44,309 nucleotides of DNA from Thalassobaculaceae bacterium. Lineage in GTDB: Bacteria; Pseudomonadota; Alphaproteobacteria; Thalassobaculales; Thalassobaculaceae. The position numbers and the translations under genes are program-made. Shown here one piece after another: positions 34,839 to 42,999 of the stretch. Below the pieces are notes generated by a model. It was not told where the DNA came from and did no database searches. It saw only the letters and a program-made list of their open reading frames with translations. How positions within the stretch are numbered: position 1 is the stretch's first letter; every line of letters starts with the position of its first letter. The stretch is from the NCBI GenBank assembly GCA_029212785.1, contig JARGOG010000019.1:5519-49827 (forward strand). Reading direction: 5' to 3'.

Positions 34839-35705
34839 ATGACGGTGTTCGGACCCTACGATCAGGCGGCGCTGGACGCCCAGTACAACAATCAGGCCAA
34901 GGTCGCGGATGTCGCCGCCATCGCCCAGCGCTGGCTGGCCAGGGGCGAGGAAGCACGCAATCAGCTGTCCTGCGACCTGGACCTGGCCTATGGTCCGCAT
35001 GAGCGCCACCGGCTGGACGTGTTCCCGGCCGCCCGGCCCGACGCGCCGATCCTGGCCTTCATCCATGGCGGCTACTGGCACTCCCGGGACAAGACCCTGG
35101 GCCACTACCTGGCGCCGACCTATGTCGCCGCCGACGTGACCTTCGTGTCGGTCGGCTACCGGCTCTGCCCCGAGGTCACCATCGCCGATGTGGTGGCGGA
35201 CGTGACCGCGGCGATCGACTGGATACACGCCAATTCCGAGCGGGTTGGCGGCCGGGCCGACAAGCTGCATGTGGCCGGCCATTCCGCCGGCGGACATCTG
35301 GCGGCGATGCTCTGTGGTCCGGGTGGCCGGCCCGGTCTTCTGAAGGGCGGCTGCTCGGTCTCCGGCCTGCACGATCTGGAGCCGATCCGGCTCTGCTACC
35401 TCAATCAGCATCTGCATCTGCGGCCGGGCGACGTCGCGCCGCTCAGCCCCATCGCGCGGGCCCGTGGTCTGAAGAAGGGTGGCGACCGGCTGCCGCCGCT
35501 GATCGCCACGGTCGGCCTGGACGAGGGCCCCGAGTACCTGCGCCAGCGCGACGACCTGGTCGCCGCCCTGCACGCCGCAGGTCAGCCCGCCCTGTCGATC
35601 GATGTCGCCGCAGGCAATCACTTCACCGCCCTGGAGGCGCTCGGCGATCCGCATCACGACCTCTGCCTCGCCATGCTACGGCAGATGCTGTCGCCGGGCT
35701 TCTGA
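34839..35705 (+). CDS. Alpha/beta hydrolase, kynurenine formamidase (AFMID)-like
   Basis: A 288-aa hydrolase with the oxyanion motif HGGYW (76-80), the nucleophile elbow GHSAGGHL (S149) and a late His (GNHFTALEAL). HGGYW together with GHSAGG is the signature of the animal-type kynurenine formamidase/carboxylesterase group, as is the N-terminal YDQAALDAQYNNQAKVAD. The enzyme could hydrolyse N-formylkynurenine or another aryl formamide or ester. No other kynurenine-pathway gene is in the window, so the substrate is unproven. GGGGAGG precedes the ATG. Confidence 0.87.
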   Translation: MTVFGPYDQAALDAQYNNQAKVADVAAIAQRWLARGEEARNQLSCDLDLAYGPHERHRLDVFPAARPDAPILAFIHGGYWHSRDKTLGHYLAPTYVAADVTFVSVGYRLCPEVTIADVVADVTAAIDWIHANSERVGGRADKLHVAGHSAGGHLAAMLCGPGGRPGLLKGGCSVSGLHDLEPIRLCYLNQHLHLRPGDVAPLSPIARARGLKKGGDRLPPLIATVGLDEGPEYLRQRDDLVAALHAAGQPALSIDVAAGNHFTALEALGDPHHDLCLAMLRQMLSPGF

Positions 35706-35745
35706 TCCGGCCCGCTCGAGGTCACGCACCGCTCACGGAGATCTG

Positions 35746-36051
35746 ATGCCGACTGCAACGTTCAATGGCGTAGTCATCGCCGAGGCCGATGAGGTCATCT
35801 CCATCGAGAGCGTGGCGTATTTCCCGCCCGAGAGTGTGCGCCTCGACTTGCTGGAGGAGACCGCGACCCGCACCGGCTGCCCGTGGCGCGGGATGGCGAC
35901 CTACTACACGGTCCGGGCGGGAGACCGGGAGGAACGGGACGCCGCCTGGCGCTATCTGGAGCCGAAGCGTAAGGCGCGGCGGATCGCCGGATGGGTGGCG
36001 TTCTGGAAGGGTGTGGAGGTGGACGGGGTCGAAGACGGCCCGGTTGAGTGA
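35746..36051 (+). CDS. DUF427 domain protein
   Basis: A 101-aa single-domain protein of the DUF427 family: FNGVVIAEADEVISIESVAYFPPESVRLDLLEETATRTGCPWRGMATYYTV, then the C-terminal AAWRYLEPKRKARRIAGWVAFWKGVEV. The family is a small Trp-rich beta-fold with no established activity. GGAG precedes the ATG at 35746. It follows the AFMID-like hydrolase after 40 bp and may share its transcript. Confidence 0.9.
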   Translation: MPTATFNGVVIAEADEVISIESVAYFPPESVRLDLLEETATRTGCPWRGMATYYTVRAGDREERDAAWRYLEPKRKARRIAGWVAFWKGVEVDGVEDGPVE

Positions 36052-36104
36052 GAAATGAGGTAACCTGTTGCTTCGCCGCAGCATTGGCGTCGCAGGAAAA
36101 CCGG

Positions 36105-36806
36105 ATGGGAACGACGATGACGACGGGACGCAAGGTTCTTCTGGTGGACGACGACGAGGCGCTGCGCACCACGCTCGCCGAGCAACTCCAGCTTCACGAG
36201 GAGTTCGACACCAGCGAGGCGGGCGACGGGGCCGGGGGTCTGGAGGCGGTGAAGGCCGCAACCTTCGATCTGATCCTGCTGGATGTCGGTCTGCCGGACA
36301 TGGATGGCCGCGACCTGTGCCGCCTGATGCGCAAGGCCGGGGTTAAGTCGCCGGTCATCATGCTCACCGCCCAGGACAGCGACGCCGACACCATTCTCGG
36401 CCTCGATGCCGGCGCCAACGACTACGTCACCAAGCCATTCAAGGTGGCGGTCCTGCTCGCCCGCATGCGCGCCCAGCTGCGCCAGCACGAGCAGAGCGAC
36501 GATGCGGTGTTCTCCATTGGCCCCTATGCCTTCAAGCCGGCCGCCAAGCTGATGGTCGACGAGACCAAGAACCGCAAGATCCGCTTGACCGAGAAGGAGA
36601 CGGCGATCCTGAAATACCTCTACCGGGCCGGCGACCGCATGGTGAAGCGCGAGACCCTGCTGAACGAGGTCTGGGGCTACAACGCCGGGGTGACGACCCA
36701 CACGCTGGAGACCCATGTCTACCGGTTGCGCCAGAAGATCGAGCCGGACCCGTCGCGGGCCGAGATCCTGGTGACCGATACCGGCGGTTACCGGCTGGTG
36801 CCGTAA
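36105..36806 (+). CDS. OmpR-family response regulator (CenR-like)
   Basis: Two-component DNA-binding regulator, 233 aa. The receiver domain (8-122) has D15/D16, the phospho-acceptor D60 (LILLDVGLPDMDG) and K110 (YVTKPF). The C-terminal winged helix is KIRLTEKETAILKYLYRAGDRMVKRETLLNEVWGYNAGVTTHTLETHVYRLRQKIE. The sequence SDADTILGLDAGANDYVTKPF with VWGYNAGVTTHTLETH is what I recall of CenR, the essential envelope regulator of alphaproteobacteria; I am moderately sure. No histidine kinase gene is nearby, as for orphan CenR. AGGA lies nine bases before the ATG. Confidence 0.9.
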   Translation: MGTTMTTGRKVLLVDDDEALRTTLAEQLQLHEEFDTSEAGDGAGGLEAVKAATFDLILLDVGLPDMDGRDLCRLMRKAGVKSPVIMLTAQDSDADTILGLDAGANDYVTKPFKVAVLLARMRAQLRQHEQSDDAVFSIGPYAFKPAAKLMVDETKNRKIRLTEKETAILKYLYRAGDRMVKRETLLNEVWGYNAGVTTHTLETHVYRLRQKIEPDPSRAEILVTDTGGYRLVP

Positions 36807-36818
36807 CCGCGACGGCGC

Positions 36819-36843
36819 CGGTCGGATCGGCTCAATCCGGCCG
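36819..36843. terminator. Hairpin at the regulator/MFS convergent junction
   Basis: CGGTCGGAT pairs with ATCCGGCCG (one G-T) around a 7-base loop. It spans the stop codon of the MFS gene and lies 13 bp after the regulator gene. No T run is seen. Confidence 0.4.
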
Positions 36844-38049
36844 ATACCGGCCCATCCGCGCGAGACCGAGACCGAGCAGCAGGGCGCCGAAGGCGCACAG
36901 CGTGGTCAGTGCGGCGAAGACCCAGGTCACGTCGGCCCAGACCTGCATCACCAGCAGGATCTGCGGCAACAGGATCGGGCCGATCAGCACCCCGAGATTG
37001 CGCCCGGTCATCAGCACCGCGAAGGCCCCCGGCCCTGACCGCGACGAGCCGAGAATGGTGCTCGGCAGGGCGAATAGGCAGACCGGTGTCACACCGATCC
37101 CGAGCCCGTAGGCGACCAGCGAGATGATGCCCGTCGTCAGGGTCGTGGTGTAGGGGATGGTCCACCACACGATGCTCTGCAGGATGATCGAGCCGACGAA
37201 CATCGGCGCCAGCGGCAGGCCGCGCCGGATCGCGATCGAGGTCAGCAGGCCGACGACGATCAGAATGACCACCGGTACCGAATAGCCGACCGTCGCCCAG
37301 TCCTCGGACAGGCCATGGGCTTCGACCAGAAACTGCGGCAACCAGGTCATGTAGGCGAAATACTGGGTCGACCAGAGCGTGAAGATCAGGGCCGCGAGGG
37401 ACAGCGCCCAGCGCTCATCGCCGGTCAGCGGAGCATGCGGCGTCCCGACTGGTCGGCGCAGATCGAGATCGGCCGAACCGCGCAGGCGGATGGTGATCAT
37501 CCATACCGCCAGCAGCAGCGTCGCCAGGGCGGTCGCCAGCCAGGACAGCCGCCACCCGCCCCACGCCCAGGCCTCGAAGGCGTGGCCGAGCGGTACGAGG
37601 AGATTGGCGGAGATCTGGCCGAGCGGAATCCAGATCGCCGAGAGCGCGATCGCCAGCGGCAGATGGGACGGGCCGGCGCTGCGGTTGGTGTAGACCGGCC
37701 CGGCGATGGCGAAGACGGCGAAGGCCAGACCCTCCAGCCCGCGGGCGGTCAGCATGATCATCGCGCTCTCCGGCTGGAACAGGGCGAGCACGTTGCCGCT
37801 TATCGCCGTCGCGAACGCGGCCAGCAGGATCGGCACCGTGCCCAGGCGCTGCAGCATCCAGCCGAGGCCGAAGGATACCGCGAGGCCGACCACGGCGTAG
37901 ACCGACATGAAGGCGCCGGCCATCACCTTGGGATAGGCGAACTCGGCCAGCAGCGCCGGCAGCAGCGGCGGCAGCTTGAACTGCTGGAAGGCGGCCAGGG
38001 TCGCCAGCAGGAAGCCGAACAGAATGCCGGTCCAGTTCGTCGGTTTCAT
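36832..38049 (-). CDS. MFS transporter
   Basis: A 405-aa integral membrane protein with 12 predicted helices. It begins MKPTNWTGILFGFLLATLAAFQQFKLPPLLPALLAEF. The loop after helix 2 (GLGWMLQRLGTVPILLAAF) is the place of MFS motif A. A long cytoplasmic loop in the middle (RLRGSADLDLRRPVGTPHAPLTGDERW) splits two six-helix halves. The family resembles uncharacterised CynX/NimT-like exporters, but the substrate cannot be assigned. It is divergent from the MBL hydrolase across 212 bp, in which I see no firm regulatory site. Confidence 0.88.
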   Translation of the reverse strand: MKPTNWTGILFGFLLATLAAFQQFKLPPLLPALLAEFAYPKVMAGAFMSVYAVVGLAVSFGLGWMLQRLGTVPILLAAFATAISGNVLALFQPESAMIMLTARGLEGLAFAVFAIAGPVYTNRSAGPSHLPLAIALSAIWIPLGQISANLLVPLGHAFEAWAWGGWRLSWLATALATLLLAVWMITIRLRGSADLDLRRPVGTPHAPLTGDERWALSLAALIFTLWSTQYFAYMTWLPQFLVEAHGLSEDWATVGYSVPVVILIVVGLLTSIAIRRGLPLAPMFVGSIILQSIVWWTIPYTTTLTTGIISLVAYGLGIGVTPVCLFALPSTILGSSRSGPGAFAVLMTGRNLGVLIGPILLPQILLVMQVWADVTWVFAALTTLCAFGALLLGLGLARMGRYRPD

Positions 38050-38261
38050 GTCGTGTCGGACCAGGGGCCGGTGTGGTTGCGGTAAGCGGGCGGGTGGGTT
38101 GGCGGTCGGAAGGGTTGCCAATGTGAGCCATCGGCGCCCGGGCGACAACCGCACACGTTCCAGTGTTCCACACCACGTTTTTCCGGCACCATGACTGTGC
38201 TATGGGAGTCGGGTGAGCCGAAGCGGCAGGGTATCCGAGACAGCGGGACGGGAGACGTCGG

Positions 38262-39092
38262 TTGGCGGATGACGCGATGGTCGTCAAGGTCTGGGGAGCA
38301 CGCGGGAGCGTGCCGTGCCCTGGGCCGCGGACCGTGCAGTACGGCGGCAATACGTCGTGTATCGAGGTGCGCTGCGGCGGGCATCGGATCGTTCTGGACG
38401 GCGGAACCGGCATCCGTGAGCTGGGCCACGCCATGGCGGACGAACCGCCGAGCGCCGTCGATGTGCTGCTGACCCATTTCCACCTGGATCACATCGCCGG
38501 CCTGCCGTTCTGGGGCCCGGCCTATACGCCCGGCAACTCCATCGTGTTCCGCGCCGCCCGCCTGCAGCAGACCTTCGGGCTGCGCGAAATCCTGCATAAG
38601 ATGATGTCGCCGCCGCTGTTCCCGATCCCGCTGGACGAGTTCCGCGCCGATGTGCGCTTCGAGGATTTCGCCTGCGGCGCGACGTTCGAACCGGTTCCGG
38701 GCGTGCTAGTGGAAACCCGCGCGCTGAACCATCCGGGCGGGGCCTGCGGCTATCGGATCAGCCATGCCGGACGGTGCGTTGCCTATGTCACCGACACCGA
38801 GCATGCGGCAGGGCAGGACGACGGTAACGTTCTCGACCTGATGCGGGGTGCCGATCTGGTTTTCTACGACGCGACCTATACCGAAGAGGAACTCCCGGCC
38901 CATATCGGCTGGGGGCATTCGACCTGGGAGGAGGCGGTGCGTCTGGCGGACATCGCCGGCGTGTCGACCCTGGTGCTGTTCCATCATGACCCCAAGCATG
39001 AGGATGCGGCACTGGACCGGATCGGGGTCCTGGCCGCGAAGGCGCGCCCGGGAACCGTCGTCGCCCGGGAAGGCAGTGAATTCCATTTGTGA
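38262..39092 (+). CDS. Metallo-beta-lactamase-fold hydrolase
   Basis: The 276-aa product has the metal motif THFHLDHIAGLPFWGP (H72, H74, D76, H77), the start motif VKVWGARGSVPCPGPRTVQYGGNTSCIEV, a later YVTDTEH Asp and a final LVFYDATYTEEE...GWGHSTWEEAV, LFHHDPKHED. This pattern matches MBL hydrolases related to the class II cyclic-nucleotide phosphodiesterase/RNase Z fold. The TTG at 38262 has GGAG ahead; the ATG at 38277 starts exactly at the domain but lacks a ribosome binding site. A class III cyclase lies two genes downstream, so a phosphodiesterase role is conceivable but unproven. Confidence 0.88.
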   Translation: MADDAMVVKVWGARGSVPCPGPRTVQYGGNTSCIEVRCGGHRIVLDGGTGIRELGHAMADEPPSAVDVLLTHFHLDHIAGLPFWGPAYTPGNSIVFRAARLQQTFGLREILHKMMSPPLFPIPLDEFRADVRFEDFACGATFEPVPGVLVETRALNHPGGACGYRISHAGRCVAYVTDTEHAAGQDDGNVLDLMRGADLVFYDATYTEEELPAHIGWGHSTWEEAVRLADIAGVSTLVLFHHDPKHEDAALDRIGVLAAKARPGTVVAREGSEFHL

Positions 39093-39982
39093 TCTTCCCC
39101 TCGGTAGTGAGGTTTAACTTATTGAAAAAACGCTTGATAGCGATTGCTACGACCCTTGGTATTGCCGAGGGCGGCGTGTTTGTTCCGCACCGGTATGCCG
39201 CGTCGCTACGCCCACCGACCGGCTATCCGGTCTTGGAGCCGCTGTTTGCCGCGGCCCGACCGGCGATGGCCGAGGTCCTCTCCGCGATCGACCGTTATTC
39301 CGATATCGTCGAGCGTTTCGACGGCGCCGCGCCGCCGATGCCGCGCTGGGGACAGGACTGGTTTCCCGGTCTGGACGGGGCGGCGGCCTATGCGATCGTG
39401 CGGGCCGGCCGGCCGGGCCGGATCCTGGAGATCGGATCCGGTCACTCGACCCGGTTCATGGCCCAGGCCGTGGCGGATGGCGACCTCGACACGGAGATCC
39501 ATTGCATCGATCCGGCGCCGCGGGCCGACATCTCGGCGCTGAAGGTGCGGTTGCGGCGCAAAACCCTGCAGGATATCGACCTGACCAGCCTGCCGGATCT
39601 GGTCCCGGGCGACGTGCTGTTCATCGATTCCAGTCACCTCGCCCTGCCGGGTTCCGACGTGGATCTGCTGTTCTCCGAGATCATCCCGGGGCTCGAACCC
39701 GGCGTGCTGATCCATATTCATGACGTGCTGCTGCCGGACGGCTACCCGAAGGCCTGGGCCTGGCGGGCCTATTCGGAGCATCAGGTCGTCGCCGCCTGGC
39801 TTGCCGCGGGTGGGCTGGAACCGCTGTTCTCCAGCCATTTCGCCCGAACCCGTCTGGCCGGGCCGGTGGCGCAGTCGGCGGCGGGCCGGATCCCGGTTTC
39901 TCCCGGCGCGTTCGAGACGTCGCTGTGGTGCGTGAAACGCTCGCCGAAACGCGGACCGTTTAGCGCGCCGCCGGCCGGGTGA
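39089..39982 (+). CDS. Class I SAM-dependent methyltransferase
   Basis: The 297-aa product starts with GTG overlapping the preceding stop (GTGA). The SAM motif I is GRILEIGSGHSTRFMAQAV, followed by EIHCIDPAPRADI, VPGDVLFIDSSHLALPGSDVDLLFSEIIPGLEPGVLIHIHDVLLPDGYP. That is the Methyltransf_24-type pattern with the D-S-S-H and H-D motifs, common in enzymes acting on sugars or small molecules. Codons near the start are AT-rich (GTTTAACTTATTGAAAAAACG) compared with the rest. It is probably co-transcribed with the MBL hydrolase and the cyclase. Confidence 0.87.
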   Translation: MIFPSVVRFNLLKKRLIAIATTLGIAEGGVFVPHRYAASLRPPTGYPVLEPLFAAARPAMAEVLSAIDRYSDIVERFDGAAPPMPRWGQDWFPGLDGAAAYAIVRAGRPGRILEIGSGHSTRFMAQAVADGDLDTEIHCIDPAPRADISALKVRLRRKTLQDIDLTSLPDLVPGDVLFIDSSHLALPGSDVDLLFSEIIPGLEPGVLIHIHDVLLPDGYPKAWAWRAYSEHQVVAAWLAAGGLEPLFSSHFARTRLAGPVAQSAAGRIPVSPGAFETSLWCVKRSPKRGPFSAPPAG

Positions 39983-39992
39983 GGGCGGTGCC

Positions 39993-41429
39993 GTGATCGG
40001 GACCCCGTCGCCCCCTTCTCCGCCGCCCCCTTCTCCGCCGGCCCCGCCCGAGGCGATACCGGAAGCGGAAAGACGTCACCAGACCAAGGCACAGAACCCG
40101 GCGGCTCACCTGGTGCCCCACGCCGTTGTCCTGCCGGCCCCGGTGCGCGCGGCGATGGCGGAACAGCAGGAATCCAGCGAGATCCTGATCGGCTGGATCC
40201 AGCTCGCGGTGGTCGTCGGCTTCGGATCGCTCTACGCCCTGTCGCCGAAGACCTTCCCGCCTGAGGCCACGCTCCATCCGATCCCCTGGGTGCTGGGGGC
40301 CTACACCGTCTTCACCCTGCTGCGGCTGTATCTGGCCTACCGCCGACAGCTCGCCAACTGGTTTCTCGGCCTTTCCGTCGTCGCCGACATGATGCTGCTG
40401 CTCGGCACGATCTGGAGCTTCCACGTGCAGTACATGCAGCCGGCCGCCTTCTATCTGAAGGCGCCGACGCTCCTGTACCTCTTCATCTTCATCGCCATCC
40501 GCACCTTGCGCTTCGAGCCGCGCTACGTGATCCTGTCGGGAGTGGCGGCGGCGCTTGGCTGGGTCGCCATGGTGGTCTATGCGGTGTTCCTTGATGGCAT
40601 GCATTCGCCGATCACCCGCGATTACGTGCAGTACCTGACCACCAACGCGATCCTGATCGGCGCGGAGTTCGACAAGATCGTCTCCATTCTGGTCGTTACC
40701 GCGATCCTGGCGATCGCCATCGTGCGGGCGCGTCGACTGCTCGTCCAGTCGGTGCGGGAAAGCCTGGCCGCGCGGGAGCTGTCGCGGTTCTTCGCCCGCG
40801 ACGTGGCCGATCGGATCACCGACCTCGATCATGCGGTCCGGGCGGGCGGCGGCGAGATCCGGGATGCGGCGATCCTGTATGTCGATATCCGCGGGTTCTC
40901 GCAGGTCGCGACCGAAATCCCACCGGATGAGCTCCTGTCCCTGCTGTCGGAATACCAGCACCTCGTCGTCCCGCTGATCCAGCACCACGGCGGCAGCATC
41001 GACAAGTTTCTCGGCGACGGGATCATGGCTACCTTCGGGGCGACGCGGGTCAGCCCGACCGCGGAGGCGGATGCGCTTCGCGCCGTCGATGCCGTCATGC
41101 AGGCAACCGCCGATTGGCGGGAGGTCCGGCGGGCCAAGGGGATGCCGGCGCCGGTGGTCGGCGCGGCGGTTGCCGCCGGGCCGGTGGTGTTCGGCGCGGT
41201 CGGTGACGACACCCGCCTCGAATACACGGTGATCGGCGCCGCGGTGAACCTCGCGGCGAAGCTGGAGAAGCACACCAAGATCGAAGGCGTTCGGGCCCTC
41301 ACCGACCAGGCCAGCTTCGAGCGGGCCGGTGATCAGGGCTACACAAGCAATCCGGGGCAGAAAGCACGCAACGGTCGGCAGGTGATGGGGCTGGAGCAAC
41401 CGGTGGATCTGGTCATCCTCGCCCCCTGA
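39993..41429 (+). CDS. Membrane-anchored class III adenylate/guanylate cyclase
   Basis: The 478-aa product starts with GTG after GAGGG. It has a Pro-rich N-terminus, six hydrophobic segments between about 62 and 250 (ILIGWIQLAVVVGFGSLYAL to IVSILVVTAILAIAIV), a short helix (ARELSRFFARDVADRI) and a class III cyclase domain. Metal Asp residues are in AILYVDIRGFSQVA and DKFLGDGIMATFG; the substrate loop is LEYTVIGAAVNLAAKLEK, where the more usual GDAVNLAARLE has A and K. It makes cAMP or possibly cGMP at the inner membrane. A 15-bp unit is repeated twice in the DNA (40009-40038), coding the PPSPP stretch. It follows the methyltransferase after 10 bp. Confidence 0.92.
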   Translation: MIGTPSPPSPPPPSPPAPPEAIPEAERRHQTKAQNPAAHLVPHAVVLPAPVRAAMAEQQESSEILIGWIQLAVVVGFGSLYALSPKTFPPEATLHPIPWVLGAYTVFTLLRLYLAYRRQLANWFLGLSVVADMMLLLGTIWSFHVQYMQPAAFYLKAPTLLYLFIFIAIRTLRFEPRYVILSGVAAALGWVAMVVYAVFLDGMHSPITRDYVQYLTTNAILIGAEFDKIVSILVVTAILAIAIVRARRLLVQSVRESLAARELSRFFARDVADRITDLDHAVRAGGGEIRDAAILYVDIRGFSQVATEIPPDELLSLLSEYQHLVVPLIQHHGGSIDKFLGDGIMATFGATRVSPTAEADALRAVDAVMQATADWREVRRAKGMPAPVVGAAVAAGPVVFGAVGDDTRLEYTVIGAAVNLAAKLEKHTKIEGVRALTDQASFERAGDQGYTSNPGQKARNGRQVMGLEQPVDLVILAP

Positions 41430-41449
41430 GAGCGAACCGGTCTCGTGCC

Positions 41450-41524
41450 TGGCTGGGGCGGCAGGGATCGAACCTGCGAATGGCGGTACCAAAAACCGCT
41501 GCCTTACCACTTGGCTACGCCCCA
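41450..41524 (-). tRNA. tRNA-Gln (UUG), CCA encoded
   Basis: On the minus strand, TGGGGCG at the 5' end pairs with CGCCCCA near the 3' end, followed by the discriminator G and an encoded CCA. The D-arm region is TAGCCAAGTGGTAAGGCA, the anticodon loop is TTTTGGT with anticodon TTG, and the T-arm is GCAGGTTCGAACCCTGC. The gene is 75 nt with CCA. Confidence 0.97.
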
Positions 41525-41618
41525 GACGAGCCGGACCATACGCAACTCACGCCATTTCAAGCAAGGGCCAGGTTGCGATATCATGGCGTCAGCGTCCGCC
41601 CCTAGCCGGAGACTGCCC

Positions 41619-42023
41619 GTGGCTTCGCGAAGCAAGGCCAAACTGCCCTGGAGTGTCAAAGGCGTGACCGCCGAATCGCGGGATCTCGCTAAATCCGCCG
41701 CCGCCGACCATGAAGCGACCATGGGCGAATGGTTGAGCCATGTCATCCGTCGCGTCGGGGCGGCGGAGGCCTCAGGTCGACCGTTGCAGCCGGCCGATAC
41801 TCTGAGGAGCGATGGAGCGGGAAGTGCTCTCGTCGCCAGTGGCGGAGAGGACGAGGTGGTTGAGGATGCGGCGCTGATCGCCGGCGTGCACCAGCGCCTT
41901 GAGCGCAGCGAGACCCGCCTGCTGGATGTGTTGGACGGTCTGGAGGATGTGGTCGAGAAACTGGCGGATCGCATCGGCCGCCTCGAGCGCCGCGGCAACC
42001 ATTCCGGCGAACGCGGGGACTGA
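41619..42023 (+). CDS. WSVKG-module protein 1 (short coiled coil)
   Basis: The product (134 aa from the GTG with GGAG six bases ahead; an ATG at 41583 would add 12) opens with LPWSVKGVTAESRDLAK...GEWLSHVIRRV. The same module heads the next two genes. The middle is Gly/Ala/Asp-rich. The C-terminal LERSETRLLDVLDGLEDVVEKLADRIGRLERR is a clear heptad coiled coil. No membrane segment is present. I recall this WSVKGI...A...GEWLN module at the N-terminus of polar proteins such as PodJ, where it precedes coiled coils. The function here is unknown. Confidence 0.8.
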   Translation: MASRSKAKLPWSVKGVTAESRDLAKSAAADHEATMGEWLSHVIRRVGAAEASGRPLQPADTLRSDGAGSALVASGGEDEVVEDAALIAGVHQRLERSETRLLDVLDGLEDVVEKLADRIGRLERRGNHSGERGD

Positions 42024-42101
42024 CGTCGGAGGCGACCGCCGACGACCGCGGTAGGTCGGTGTGTCCTACGCCAATTCTATGCCATTTTCCGCCGAATTCT
42101 G

Positions 42102-42182
42102 TATACTGAAGACCAAAGTCGTACCGGGTAGTAGTCCCGGTACCGGGCCGTGAGGGATCGGCCGATAGGGGGACGACGGCCG
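42102..42182 (+). promoter_or_regulatory. Structured leader of WSVKG gene 2
   Basis: A TATACT box (42102-42107, no good -35) is followed by the perfect stem GTACCGGG/CCCGGTAC with a TAGTAGT loop (42121-42143). A second pair of CGGCCG elements (42159-42164 and 42177-42182) then holds the AGGGGG ribosome binding site in its 12-base loop, directly before the ATG. Confidence 0.4.
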
Positions 42183-42920
42183 ATGTCCGGATCTTCACCG
42201 TGGAGCATCAAGGGGGTTTCGCGACAGGATCGCGAGATTGCCAAGGAAGAGGCCCGTAAGAGCGGCGAGCCGATCGGGGTGTGGTTGTCGCGGCGGATTC
42301 GGGATGCATCGGCCGATGATCCCGCCGGCGCTGATCGCAGGATCGAGGATCGCAGGGCGGTGCCGGCGGTTCATTCCGGCGGTGAGCCGGCGTCGGGCAT
42401 TCCCGCCGAAGGCGACCGCCGCCAGGTCGTGCGCGGCATGGGGCGACGGACGACCGATCATCCGGATTTCGGCTTTGGACCTGGCAACTGGCGCCAGGCG
42501 CGGGAGACCATCCTGGCCCGCGAGGATTCCCGATTTTCGGAAGGGGTCGCGGCGCTGCGCGATCGGGTGCGGACGGTGGAGAACCGGCTGGCCGCGCGCC
42601 CGGACGCAATGGCCGAGGTCGAGGAGCGGATCCGCACGCTGACAGGCCGGATCGCCGAGATGGCCGGCCGGCTGGAGACGCTGGAAACCGATCGCGGTGT
42701 GATAACGGTGGAACGCAAGCTCGACCGGCTTGAGACCGATGTTATGGAGCTCGACCGGTTTGCCCGAAATCTGCCGGGCGAGACCTCCGAATTGATGGAC
42801 GGGCTGGAGCGGCGCATCGAGCAGCTGCTGGACCGGATGCGGGTGGTCGAGGAATTCGTGCTGCCGGGACGTCGCAAGGGTGGATTCTTCCGGCGGATGT
42901 TCGGACGGAAATCCCGCTAA
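42183..42920 (+). CDS. WSVKG-module protein 2 (coiled coil with cationic tail)
   Basis: The 245-aa product starts MSGSSPWSIKGVSRQDREIAKEEARKSGEPIGVWLSRRIRDA, the shared module. A variable linker follows to about residue 110, then long heptad coiled coils (EERIRTLTGRIAEMAGRLETLE, RKLDRLETDVMELDRFARN, LERRIEQLLDRMRVVEEFV). The last 17 residues, GRRKGGFFRRMFGRKSR, are strongly basic and aromatic and could bind membrane phospholipid or nucleic acid. The protein has no transmembrane segment. It lies between two relatives with the same N-terminus, probably from duplication. Confidence 0.85.
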   Translation: MSGSSPWSIKGVSRQDREIAKEEARKSGEPIGVWLSRRIRDASADDPAGADRRIEDRRAVPAVHSGGEPASGIPAEGDRRQVVRGMGRRTTDHPDFGFGPGNWRQARETILAREDSRFSEGVAALRDRVRTVENRLAARPDAMAEVEERIRTLTGRIAEMAGRLETLETDRGVITVERKLDRLETDVMELDRFARNLPGETSELMDGLERRIEQLLDRMRVVEEFVLPGRRKGGFFRRMFGRKSR

Positions 42921-42971
42921 TCCCTTATTGTTTCTGGTTGCTTTCAAGATCATCGCTACCAAGTTATGATG

Positions 42972-42985
42972 CGGTATTGATACCG
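42972..42985. promoter_or_regulatory. Candidate operator before WSVKG gene 3
   Basis: CGGTAT and ATACCG form an inverted repeat around TG, 14 bp before the GTG start. The flanking TACCGGTAGT resembles TACCGGGTAGT in the leader of gene 2, so a common regulator is possible. Confidence 0.35.
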
Positions 42986-42999
42986 GTAGTGAGGGTAAG

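Noticed and set aside
40009-40038. Two-copy 15-bp repeat as a mobile or CRISPR-like element
   Set aside because: It is in frame and encodes a proline-rich stretch of the cyclase; simple slippage explains it.
41445-41618. Upstream extension of the first WSVKG gene
   Set aside because: It would run through the tRNA-Gln gene; the GTG at 41619 has a better ribosome binding site and aligns with its relatives.
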